DNA of 9,321 nt from Synergistales bacterium (GTDB lineage Bacteria > Synergistota > Synergistia > Synergistales > Aminobacteriaceae). The DNA is taken from NCBI GenBank assembly GCA_025997935.1, contig BNVG01000078.1, positions 1 to 9,321 on the forward strand, in the 5' to 3' direction. This document shows, piece by piece, positions 1 to 6,238 of this stretch. Every line of letters begins with the position of its first letter. Position 1 is the stretch's first letter. Position numbers and translations under genes: made by a program. The notes below the pieces were generated by a model. It saw only the letters and a list, made by a program, of their open reading frames with translations. It made no database searches and was not told the origin of the DNA.

Positions 1-903
1 AGCGTCCTGATACTCGGGGGCACTCACCCCAACGAGCCGTCGGGGTACGTTTCGGCGACGCTGTTTATAGAGAACGCGCGCACGGTCAAAGGGCGGCTTT
101 TCGTCATACCCTTCGCCAACGCGAGCGGCTTCACCGCCACCCTGCCGCAGGAGGCGTCGCCAAACCGCATTCACATCGCCCTGCCCGATGGCTCGGCGCG
201 CTCGTTCCGCTACGGCTCGCGCGACACGAGTCCCGTCGACATGTGGCCCACTCCCGACATTTATATACACAAATCCTCCGGACAGGAGCTGTCCGGCAAC
301 GAGAGCAAAAACCTCAACCGGGCGTACCCCGGCGACCCTAACGGCACGCCCGTCGAGCGTCTGGCCTACGGCATAATGGAGTTGCTCCGCAAGGAAAAAA
401 TAACGCTTGCTTTCGACCTGCACGAGGCGTCGCCTGAGTATCCCGTGGTCGAGGCGATAGTCGCTCACGAGCGTAGCATGGAGCTGGCCGCCGCCGCCGC
501 GATGGAGCTTATTGGTATGGAGATAGAAATGCGCCTCGAGCCGTCGCCCAAGAACCTCCACGGGCTGAGCCACAGGGAATGGGGAGATTATACCGAAACT
601 CTGCCAATACTGATGGAGACGGCCAACCCAAGTCAGGGCAGACTGCGCGGACGCACCGACGAAGCGCTCGCCCTGAGCGGACTTGACAAGGCTTACGCCA
701 AGGCGGCGGCGCTCGGGCGTCTTTTCGTGCCGTACGACAAAGACGGCAAACCCCTGAGTCAGCGCGTTGCGCGTCACGTCTCGGCTATAAGCGCGTTTTT
801 GGAGATGCTGTCGCTTTTCGACGAAGAAAACGGCGTGACGGTTGAGAATATACCCGGATACAAAGACATTGCGGAGAAAGGAGTAGGAAGTTATCTAAAG
901 TAG
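1..903 (+). CDS. M14-type zinc hydrolase, succinylglutamate desuccinylase/aspartoacylase-like (5' partial)
   Basis: The frame is open from the first base to TAG at 903, giving 300 residues; the true start lies upstream. The first residues are the end of a beta strand running into GGTHPNEPSGY, the family's HxxE zinc motif (H9, E12 counted from the window edge). NLNRAYPG at 104-111 is the substrate-binding NR motif, DLHE at 139-142 carries the third zinc ligand (H141), and METANP holds the likely catalytic glutamate (E206). These motifs in this order define the M14/AstE-AspA fold, whose members cleave amide bonds next to free carboxylates. The extra segment between residues 40 and 100 is not typical of AstE. 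Lying 72 bases upstream of ggt and the pgs genes, it may act on glutamate polymers or fragments; that role is inferred. The N-terminus is missing, so export cannot be judged. An internal ATG at 241 would remove the zinc motif and is not the start. Confidence 0.85.
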   Translation, partial: SVLILGGTHPNEPSGYVSATLFIENARTVKGRLFVIPFANASGFTATLPQEASPNRIHIALPDGSARSFRYGSRDTSPVDMWPTPDIYIHKSSGQELSGNESKNLNRAYPGDPNGTPVERLAYGIMELLRKEKITLAFDLHEASPEYPVVEAIVAHERSMELAAAAAMELIGMEIEMRLEPSPKNLHGLSHREWGDYTETLPILMETANPSQGRLRGRTDEALALSGLDKAYAKAAALGRLFVPYDKDGKPLSQRVARHVSAISAFLEMLSLFDEENGVTVENIPGYKDIAEKGVGSYLK

Positions 904-975
904 GGGCGCGCCACCCTTAGTCGAGCGCGTCACGAAAAGCTATTTTGTATTTCAAAAAACAGGAGGGGTTTAAGA

Positions 976-2700
976 ATGAAATTTGGAAAAGTGGTTGTTT
1001 TGGCGGTTGCGTTGTGTATTTGGACGGCTTCGGACGCTATGGCGGCGGGTAACGCTCCCATAGAGTACAAGGACGTTATCGCGGCGAACGGTATGGTGGC
1101 GGCGGCCAACAAGCTGGCGTCCGAGGCGGGGGTCAAGATTTTGCGTGCCGGCGGAAACGCCGTAGACGCGGCTGTCGCTACGGCGCTGGCTCTGAACGTC
1201 GTCGAGCCGAACGCCTCAGGAATAGGCGGCGGCGGTTTCGCCACAATTCGCATGAAGGACGGCAAGATCTACTGCTGGGACTTCCGCGAGATGGCGCCGG
1301 GGGCGGCGACAAAGGACATGTTCGCGTCCGAGCAGTCCAAGAAGGAACAGTGGCCCGTGGTGGGCGGCAAGTCCATAGGCGTTCCGGGCTCTGTGGCCGG
1401 GCTTTTCACGATTCTCGGGAAATACGGCACCATGTCGTTCGCCGAGGTGGCCGCTCCGGCAATCGAGCTGGCGGAGAAGGGCTTTACGGCGGACGCGCTT
1501 TTGGTTTCCATTGTTCAGGAGAACTTTGAGAAGCTCAGCGCGTACAACCCCGAGGGAACCCCCTACACCCCCGGCGGGCTGCCTCTTGAGGTGGGCTCTC
1601 TTTTGCAGAACCCCAAGCTCGCGGATACGTTCCGTCTACTGGCCGAGAAAGGCCAGTCCGCGTTCTACGCCGGCCCCATCGGCGAAGCGGCGGTTCGGGC
1701 CGTGGTGAAGGCGGGCGGCAATATGACTATGGCCGACCTCGGCAAGTATAAGATAGAAGAGAGAACGCCCATGACAGGGACGTACCGCGGATACGAAATA
1801 GTCACGCCTCCCCCGGCGTCGAGCGGCGGAACGCACGTCATTCAGATACTTAACGTAATGGAGAACTTCCCGGTCAAGGAATGGGGACACAACACCGAAC
1901 GCTACATACACCACCTCGCCGAGACCAGCAAAATGATGTTCGCCGACCGCTCGCGCTACATGGCTGACACGGCCTTCGCTAATGTCCCGCTGAAGGGCCT
2001 CACGTCGAAGGCTTATGCCAAGACGCTTGCGGACAGCATCGGCGACAAGGCCAAGACCGAGATAAAGCCCGGCGAACCCTTCAAATTCCAGGAAGGGAAA
2101 GTCTCCTACGCCCCGGCGGGAGAGCACAACGAGCGCTACTCCACGACGCACTTCTCGGTTCTTGACAGCGACGGCAACATGGTCGCCTGGACATGGACGA
2201 TAAACTACTTCTTCGCTTCCGGCGTCTTCGTCCCCGAGTACGGCTTTTTGCTGAACGACGAGATGGACGACTTCGCGACAGACCCGAATAGCGTGAACGC
2301 GCCGGAACCCGGCAAACGCCCTCTCTCTTCGATGATGCCGACGCTGGTACTCACCCCTAACGGAAAGCCCTTTATGACCCTCGGCTCGCCCGGCGCGACG
2401 CGCATAATTCTGGCGGTGGCGCAAGTGATCATGAACGCCGTCGACTTCGGCATGAGCATGGACGAGGCTATTGAGGCTCCGCGTATCTTCAACAGCATAA
2501 GCGGGGGCAAGGCCGGCAAGCTGATGATCGAGGCCGGAATCAAGCCGACCACGCTGGACGCCCTGCGCCTGCGCGGGCACGACGTCGACCCGCGCCCCAA
2601 GGATCTCTACTTCGGAGGAGCCCAGGGCATAATGCTGAAGGGCGGCAAGATAATCGGAGGCGCCGACTCCCGCAGGAACGGCGTGGCGGTGGGCTATTAA
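976..2700 (+). CDS. ggt: Gamma-glutamyltransferase / PGA hydrolase-transpeptidase (CapD-related), exported
   Basis: This 574-residue N-terminal-nucleophile enzyme transfers or hydrolyses gamma-glutamyl groups. An AGGAGG site at 961-966 precedes the ATG. Residues 1-23 form a signal peptide (hydrophobic 5-17, AMA cleavage motif), so the enzyme acts outside the cytoplasm. The fold matures by self-cleavage before a threonine: YSTTHFSV places the nucleophile at T390 (codon 2143-2145), equivalent to E. coli T391. Other active-site residues line up: R104 in DFREMAP, T408 and N410, E429 (glutamine in E. coli), D432, and the oxyanion pair S451-S452 in KRPLSSM. The stretch between D432 and S451 is about 10 residues shorter than in E. 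coli, so the lid loop appears absent, as recalled for the B. subtilis enzyme. Beside pgsBCW it probably trims, recycles or attaches poly-gamma-glutamate, like CapD; glutathione turnover is the alternative. The family call is very secure and the polymer role is inferred. Confidence 0.95.
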   Translation: MKFGKVVVLAVALCIWTASDAMAAGNAPIEYKDVIAANGMVAAANKLASEAGVKILRAGGNAVDAAVATALALNVVEPNASGIGGGGFATIRMKDGKIYCWDFREMAPGAATKDMFASEQSKKEQWPVVGGKSIGVPGSVAGLFTILGKYGTMSFAEVAAPAIELAEKGFTADALLVSIVQENFEKLSAYNPEGTPYTPGGLPLEVGSLLQNPKLADTFRLLAEKGQSAFYAGPIGEAAVRAVVKAGGNMTMADLGKYKIEERTPMTGTYRGYEIVTPPPASSGGTHVIQILNVMENFPVKEWGHNTERYIHHLAETSKMMFADRSRYMADTAFANVPLKGLTSKAYAKTLADSIGDKAKTEIKPGEPFKFQEGKVSYAPAGEHNERYSTTHFSVLDSDGNMVAWTWTINYFFASGVFVPEYGFLLNDEMDDFATDPNSVNAPEPGKRPLSSMMPTLVLTPNGKPFMTLGSPGATRIILAVAQVIMNAVDFGMSMDEAIEAPRIFNSISGGKAGKLMIEAGIKPTTLDALRLRGHDVDPRPKDLYFGGAQGIMLKGGKIIGGADSRRNGVAVGY

Positions 2701-2715
2701 TTTTACGCGATTTTG

Positions 2716-2747
2716 CAGGGGCCGTGGGCGCTACGCCGCGGCCCCTG
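2716..2747 (+). terminator. Strong GC-rich hairpin between ggt and pgsB
   Basis: A perfect 9-bp stem pairs CAGGGGCCG (2716-2724) with CGGCCCCTG (2739-2747). Inside it, GGCG (2727-2730) can pair with CGCC (2734-2737) around a CTA loop. It lies 15 bases after the ggt stop codon. The downstream bases are TTCCGTATCG, so there is no proper U-tract. It may be a weak terminator, an attenuator that lowers pgs expression relative to ggt, or an element protecting the ggt 3' end. It ends only 14 bases before the first possible pgsB start and leaves no room for a ribosome-binding site. Confidence 0.5.
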
Positions 2748-2761
2748 TTCCGTATCGAATA

Positions 2762-3640
2762 TTGGTGACGGGTAGCAGAGGCAAGAGCAGCCTCGTACGT
2801 CTCATAACGGTCGGAATGTCATCACTCGGACTGAGAACAAGAGGTCGCATAACGGGAGTTTTACCGCGCGAGTTTACGCCCGCGGGCGAACGTCTGATAA
2901 CGCGCCACGCGCCCGGTCACGTGGAGGAGATGCGCTGGTGGCTACGCGGAATACCGCCCGACACCGACGCTATCGTCATGGAAAACAGCGCCGTCTCCCC
3001 CGACTTACAGCCGCTCGCGGCGCGGTGGCTTGACCCCACGCTCGTCGTGTGGACTAACTCGCGCCCCGATCATCAGGACGCCTGGGGGAATAGCGAACAA
3101 GCCGCTGTACGCGCCCTCTCGCGCGGAGTCCCGAGCGGCTGCGCGCTCGTGTCGGGCGACAAGCTGAGTTTGCCGAGTGAATACAGAGCCTCGAACATCG
3201 CGTTAGCGGAAGCGGCGCTCGACGCTATGGGCGTTCTTTGTGACAAGGCCTCGGCGGCGATGCGCGCGCTTGGGCCGGACATAGCGGATTTCAGGGTTTT
3301 CGACCCCGGCGGCAATACCGCGCTCGCGGCGGCCTTTTCCGCCAACGACCCCGAAAGCGCGGAGCTTCTTTTCTCGTCCCTCGGGTGGGATACGCGCGAC
3401 ACATGCGCGCTTTACTCGGACAGACGCGACAGGCCGGCGCGTCTAAGGAGCTTCGCCGCGTTTCTGGCGCGTCCGTGGCGGGAGGTCAGAGTTTTGCGGG
3501 GACGGGAAAATGACGACGAAGTGACGGAGTGGATGACGGGTAAACGCGTCTTTGGCTGCGGCAATGTCGCCGGGCTTCCGCTACGTATAATTGTGAAACT
3601 GATTGGAGGCGGCTGTCGGTGGACTATGCCGGGACTGTAA
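2762..3640 (+). CDS. pgsB: Poly-gamma-glutamate synthase subunit PgsB/CapB (ATP-dependent ligase)
   Basis: PgsB couples ATP hydrolysis to gamma-amide bond formation between glutamates and works with PgsC at the membrane. It is related to Mur ligases. The Walker A motif TGSRGKSS is at residues 3-10. DAIVMENSAVSP (69-80) matches the family's AIVSE block, with E74. TNSRPDHQDAWG (98-109) matches the NVLEDHMDVMG block, with H104. FSANDPES (192-199), DRRDRPAR (220-227) and FGCGNVAG (264-271) match the C-terminal domain. At 292 residues it is about 100 shorter than B. subtilis PgsB, from compact linkers and a missing N-terminal membrane helix. The chosen TTG, with GTG at 2765 as the alternative, has no ribosome-binding site. 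The residues encoded just before it (PVPYRI) still resemble PgsB (LPVRV in Bacillus), so the annotated start may be wrong or the gene 5'-truncated. The 3' end overlaps pgsC by 22 bases. Identity is secure; start and intactness are not. Confidence 0.85.
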   Translation: MVTGSRGKSSLVRLITVGMSSLGLRTRGRITGVLPREFTPAGERLITRHAPGHVEEMRWWLRGIPPDTDAIVMENSAVSPDLQPLAARWLDPTLVVWTNSRPDHQDAWGNSEQAAVRALSRGVPSGCALVSGDKLSLPSEYRASNIALAEAALDAMGVLCDKASAAMRALGPDIADFRVFDPGGNTALAAAFSANDPESAELLFSSLGWDTRDTCALYSDRRDRPARLRSFAAFLARPWREVRVLRGRENDDEVTEWMTGKRVFGCGNVAGLPLRIIVKLIGGGCRWTMPGL

Positions 3641-4056
3641 GCCTCACTCTGGCCGTCGGGGTGACGGTAGGCTTAGCGTATTACAGGCGCACCGGGTGGA
3701 GCCCGGGCGGGCTCGTGACGCCGGGGCTTCTGGCGCTCTCGGCGTCCGACCCCGCGTCATTTTCAGGCGCGCTTCTGCTCGGGCTTGTCTTTGCCGTTAT
3801 TCTGCGCTGTCTTGTGTCCAAAATATGCCTTTACGGGCGCGAGCGCGTTGGGGCGGCGCTTTTGATAGCGATTTTGTTCAGGCTCGCCTTCAGGGATGTG
3901 ATGCCCGTAGATTCTCTCTGGGCGGGCTGGGCGGCGCCGGGGCTTATCGCGGCGGACGCCGAGCGTCAGGGGGCGCTGATGACGGTGGCGGGCGCGGCCT
4001 CCACAGGCATAGCGACGGCGTTAGTTATGTTTTTTGTAACGGCGGCGCGCCTTTGA
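3619..4056 (+). CDS. pgsC: Poly-gamma-glutamate synthase membrane subunit PgsC/CapC
   Basis: This 145-residue integral membrane protein is the partner of PgsB and is close to the Bacillus length of about 149. Hydrophobic segments lie at about 6-22, 48-67, 77-91 and 120-141. Family motifs are clear: RTGWSPGGLVTPG (24-36), LYGRERVGA (71-79) and APGLIAADAERQG (106-118), matching KTGIVPAGLVVPG, LYGRRKFAA and VPGLIANTIQKQG in B. subtilis PgsC. The start is GTG with GGAGG at 3605-3609, nine bases upstream and inside the end of pgsB. The 22-base overlap suggests translational coupling, which would keep the two subunits in proportion. PgsC is thought to supply the membrane platform or channel for the growing polymer. 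The stop codon lies 2 bases before the pgsW ATG. Confidence 0.92.
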   Translation: MDYAGTVSLTLAVGVTVGLAYYRRTGWSPGGLVTPGLLALSASDPASFSGALLLGLVFAVILRCLVSKICLYGRERVGAALLIAILFRLAFRDVMPVDSLWAGWAAPGLIAADAERQGALMTVAGAASTGIATALVMFFVTAARL

Positions 4057-4058
4057 TT

Positions 4059-5111
4059 ATGAACGCCGCGTCCTGTCTAAAGAAAATCCCCTACAACGCG
4101 AGATTGGTTCTTCTCGCCGCCCTTCTCGCCGCCGTGTGGTTCGGAGGCGGTTTCGAAGTCTTGGAGGGGGACGAACTGCGTCTATGGAACCTCGTCAGGG
4201 CCGGTCAGAACGCCCTGTGGGAGCGGCAGGCGTCGGCGGGCGTGCCGCTGTCGGCAGAGGACGACAAGCTGAAAACCGGCTTTATAGGGACGGAATGGAG
4301 CCCGCTCTCCACCACTCTCGGCGAGAAGGGCGCGAAGCGCACATCCTGCAACCCGCTCTGGGCCGTTCAATGCCTTAGCTGGTTCGACGACCTCGGGATA
4401 AAGCCGGGCGACAGGGTGGCGATATACTCGTCGGCGTCGTTTCCGGGATTGCTTTTTTCGGCTCTCGCCGCGGCTGAGAGCAGGGGGCTCGACGTCCTGC
4501 TGGTGGTGTCGCTTGGTTCTTCGACGTGGGGGGCCAACAGGCCGGAGTTTCCCTGGCCCGAGATGTACAGAACGCTCGCGGACGGCGGCTTCGTCAAAAC
4601 GAGGCCTGAGTTCTACACGCTCGGCGGCGGGGGTGAGAGGGGGGACGGCATAGAGCCGGAGGTTATCGGCAGCTTGCGCGAAATGGCGCGAAGGGACGGC
4701 GTGCCGCTGGTTCTTCCCCGTGACCTCGGCGACGCGGTAAGGATAAAGTCGGAGGCCCTGCTGAAATTCAACCCAAAACTGATGATAAATATCGGAGGCT
4801 CGAACGCCAACCTCGGCGACTCCGAGCTGGCCGCCGACATCCCGCCGGGGCTTCTGATACCCGGAAATATTAAAAACGCCAAAGATAAAAACGCCTTAGG
4901 CGACGGAGTTATAGCCCGCTCACTCGCTGACGGCGTTCCAGTGCTGCACCTGCTGAACATGAGACGCCTTTCGCTCGAAAACGGCATACCCTGGGACGCG
5001 GCGTTTTTCTCGCCGGTTCGGGTGAGAACGACGCCGACGCTTGCCTTGGCCGCCCTTGCGGCGTTCGCTGTCGTTTTGGCCGCGCACAGGAGATGGGAGT
5101 GGGGCGATTGA
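4059..5111 (+). CDS. pgsW: Poly-gamma-glutamate system protein PgsW-like, membrane-anchored
   Basis: This 350-residue protein has a hydrophobic helix at each end (about 15-33 and 326-342) and a large central domain, probably extracytoplasmic. Position directly after pgsBC and general layout match the poly-gamma-glutamate system protein family, which is found with PgsB and PgsC in lineages without a Bacillus-type locus. Likely conserved blocks are GTEWSPLSTTLG (77-88), CNPLWAVQCLSWF (97-109), DRVAIYSSASFPG (118-130), SLGSSTWGANRPEFPWP (151-167) and INIGGSNANLGD (243-254). The alternating hydrophobic strands and glycine-serine turns suggest an alpha/beta fold. No catalytic motif of a known enzyme is evident. 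The ATG at 4059 is preferred over TTG at 4053, and neither has a good ribosome-binding site, so coupling to pgsC is likely. The same frame stays open upstream through pgsC, but that extension is not protein-like. PgsW may do the job of PgsA/CapA in export or chain control; this is inferred. Confidence 0.75.
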   Translation: MNAASCLKKIPYNARLVLLAALLAAVWFGGGFEVLEGDELRLWNLVRAGQNALWERQASAGVPLSAEDDKLKTGFIGTEWSPLSTTLGEKGAKRTSCNPLWAVQCLSWFDDLGIKPGDRVAIYSSASFPGLLFSALAAAESRGLDVLLVVSLGSSTWGANRPEFPWPEMYRTLADGGFVKTRPEFYTLGGGGERGDGIEPEVIGSLREMARRDGVPLVLPRDLGDAVRIKSEALLKFNPKLMINIGGSNANLGDSELAADIPPGLLIPGNIKNAKDKNALGDGVIARSLADGVPVLHLLNMRRLSLENGIPWDAAFFSPVRVRTTPTLALAALAAFAVVLAAHRRWEWGD

Positions 5112-5137
5112 CCAATAGAATTTTGGACTTGAAAAAG

Positions 5138-5167
5138 CGAAAAACCCGCTTGGTTGCGGGTTTTTCG
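5138..5167. terminator. Bidirectional intrinsic terminator between pgsW and tRNA-Arg
   Basis: A perfect 12-bp stem pairs CGAAAAACCCGC (5138-5149) with GCGGGTTTTTCG (5156-5167) around the loop TTGGTT. The GC core is followed by a T-run in both directions (TTTTT on each strand after GCGGG or CCCGC). It lies 26 bases after the pgsW stop and 20 bases beyond the tRNA 3' end on the other strand, so it can end both convergent transcripts. Confidence 0.88.
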
Positions 5168-5187
5168 GATTGATTCGGATTTGATAT

Positions 5188-5264
5188 TGGCGCGGCAGAC
5201 AGGATTCGAACCCACGACCTAAGGCTCCGTAGGCCTTCGCTCTATCCAGCTGAGCTACTGCCGC
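5188..5264 (-). tRNA. tRNA-Arg (anticodon ACG)
   Basis: Read on the minus strand, all arms fold. The acceptor GCGGCAG pairs with CTGCCGC over 7 bp. The D arm is GCTC/GAGC with loop AGCTGGATA. The anticodon stem AAGGC/GCCTT encloses CTACGGA, giving anticodon ACG, read as ICG after deamination and decoding CGU, CGC and CGA. The T loop TTCGAAT is standard, although the T stem includes G-U wobble pairs. CCA is encoded (5188-5190), the discriminator is G73, and A20 in the D loop is an arginyl-tRNA synthetase identity base. The total is 77 bases with no intron. The gene is convergent with pgsW and has its own promoter. Confidence 0.97.
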
Positions 5265-5276
5265 GCAACATATGAA

Positions 5277-5305
5277 AAAATACCACTCATATCGGCTTTT
5301 GTCAA
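5277..5305 (-). promoter_or_regulatory. Sigma70-type promoter of tRNA-Arg
   Basis: On the minus strand a perfect -35 TTGACA (plus coordinates 5300-5305) is separated by exactly 17 bases from a -10 TATTTT (5277-5282). Transcription would start near 5269-5271, a few bases before the mature tRNA 5' end at 5264. Confidence 0.8.
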
Positions 5306-5457
5306 TAAGCGAAAGAGCATTTGTTATTCCTCTGTGATAATGTCCGTATAAAAACCCAAGCCAAAATTACAAAATAATGAAATAATTATAATTAAAAATA
5401 TATATAATAAAAACCACATGGAAATTTAGCTTTGCAAAATGAACAAAAAAATCAAAC
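5306..5457 (+). promoter_or_regulatory. AT-rich leader upstream of the cyclase-family gene; promoter not resolved
   Basis: This non-coding stretch is strikingly AT-rich from about 5360 on. Promoter-like elements include an extended -10 (TGTGATAAT, 5333-5341) and two perfect TATAAT hexamers (5387-5392, 5403-5408). None has a good -35 at 16-18 bases. The AT-rich tract could act as an UP element or bind nucleoid proteins. A promoter for the 5473-7116 genes must lie here because the preceding gene points the other way, but its exact place is not determined. Confidence 0.4.
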
Positions 5458-5472
5458 AAGGAGATATTGCTC

Positions 5473-6207
5473 ATGGAAGACAACCATAATGTTTGTCCCG
5501 CCGAAGCCGTAGGGGGGCTTTTATTGTCGCATTTATCGTCAGGGGGACTGAAGGCGTTCGACCTGACCCATACGTTGGAAGAGGGGATGCCGTCCTGGCC
5601 GACGCAGGCGCGATATGGAAGCGTTGTCTATGAGTCTTACGAATACGGCGACCAAGCGTTGCACTCGGGCGTCACGATGTCGGAGCATACCGGCACTCAT
5701 ATTGACGCGCCGGTGCATTTCGTGAAGGGCGCGGTCACGATTGACAAATTGCCGGTTACGCAGATAATCGGGCGTGGCGCAAATATCGACGCGACGGCTG
5801 TGTCTTCGCGTGGGGTTTTTACGCTCTCCTCTCTCAAGGCTTTCGAGGCCGAAAACGACGAGATAAGGCAGGGCGACATAGTTATGTTTCGGTTTGGTTG
5901 GGACGGGAAATACGGACTCAGGGGCGACGCGGCGGAGTTTTTACGCGACTGGCCGGGTCTTGACGGAGAGGCGGCGCTATACCTCAGGGATAAAAAAGTC
6001 GCGGCTGTCGGTTGCGACGCGCTCTCTATCGACGCATTCGGAAGCGCCGGCGACGTGTGCCATTATATTCTGCTTGGGAGTGGGATACCCATAATAGAAA
6101 ATATCTGCGGCCTGGAATATCTGCCCGTGTTTTCTTTCGTTATAGGTTTGCCAAACAAGTTCAAGGATGGCTCGGGCTCGCCTATAAGGTTAGTGGCCTT
6201 CGCGTAA
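5473..6207 (+). CDS. Cyclase-family metal-dependent hydrolase (kynurenine formamidase/isatin hydrolase-like)
   Basis: This 244-residue protein has the family signature HTGTHIDAPVH: H72, H76 and D78 are the expected metal ligands and H82 the following conserved histidine. It opens with the family's DLTHTLEEGMPSWP strand (29-42) and carries GCDALSID further on. Members such as kynurenine formamidase and isatin hydrolase use a divalent metal to hydrolyse amide or lactam bonds. No signal peptide is visible, so it is probably cytoplasmic. The ATG at 5473 is chosen because AAGGAG (5458-5463) lies 9 bases upstream; a TTG at 5467 would be too close to that site. No tryptophan-pathway gene is nearby, so the substrate cannot be named. 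The next gene begins 31 bases downstream with its own ribosome-binding site, suggesting an operon. Confidence 0.88.
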   Translation: MEDNHNVCPAEAVGGLLLSHLSSGGLKAFDLTHTLEEGMPSWPTQARYGSVVYESYEYGDQALHSGVTMSEHTGTHIDAPVHFVKGAVTIDKLPVTQIIGRGANIDATAVSSRGVFTLSSLKAFEAENDEIRQGDIVMFRFGWDGKYGLRGDAAEFLRDWPGLDGEAALYLRDKKVAAVGCDALSIDAFGSAGDVCHYILLGSGIPIIENICGLEYLPVFSFVIGLPNKFKDGSGSPIRLVAFA

Positions 6208-6238
6208 CACAAGGAAATTTGACTCGGAGGTGTGTGTA

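Noticed and set aside
917..946. Possible ggt promoter, TTAGTC with TATTTT 18 bases downstream
   Set aside because: The -35 matches consensus at only two positions, and the upstream hydrolase gene is close enough for read-through.
1636..2580. Long open frame on the minus strand opposite ggt (314 codons)
   Set aside because: It is a shadow of a GC-rich coding gene. The opposite strand carries all ggt active-site motifs, and the minus-strand product is low-complexity in valine, arginine and glycine.
3603..4058. Open frame running without a stop through pgsC into pgsW, which would give a 502-residue protein
   Set aside because: The upstream part reads pgsC out of frame, is rich in arginine, glycine and cysteine, and has no family similarity. 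pgsC is clearly coded in the other frame, and the pgsW signal-anchor begins at ATG 4059.
4613..5215. Minus-strand open frame of 200 codons
   Set aside because: It runs through the tRNA-Arg 3' part and the terminator hairpin and lies opposite pgsW; not a plausible gene.
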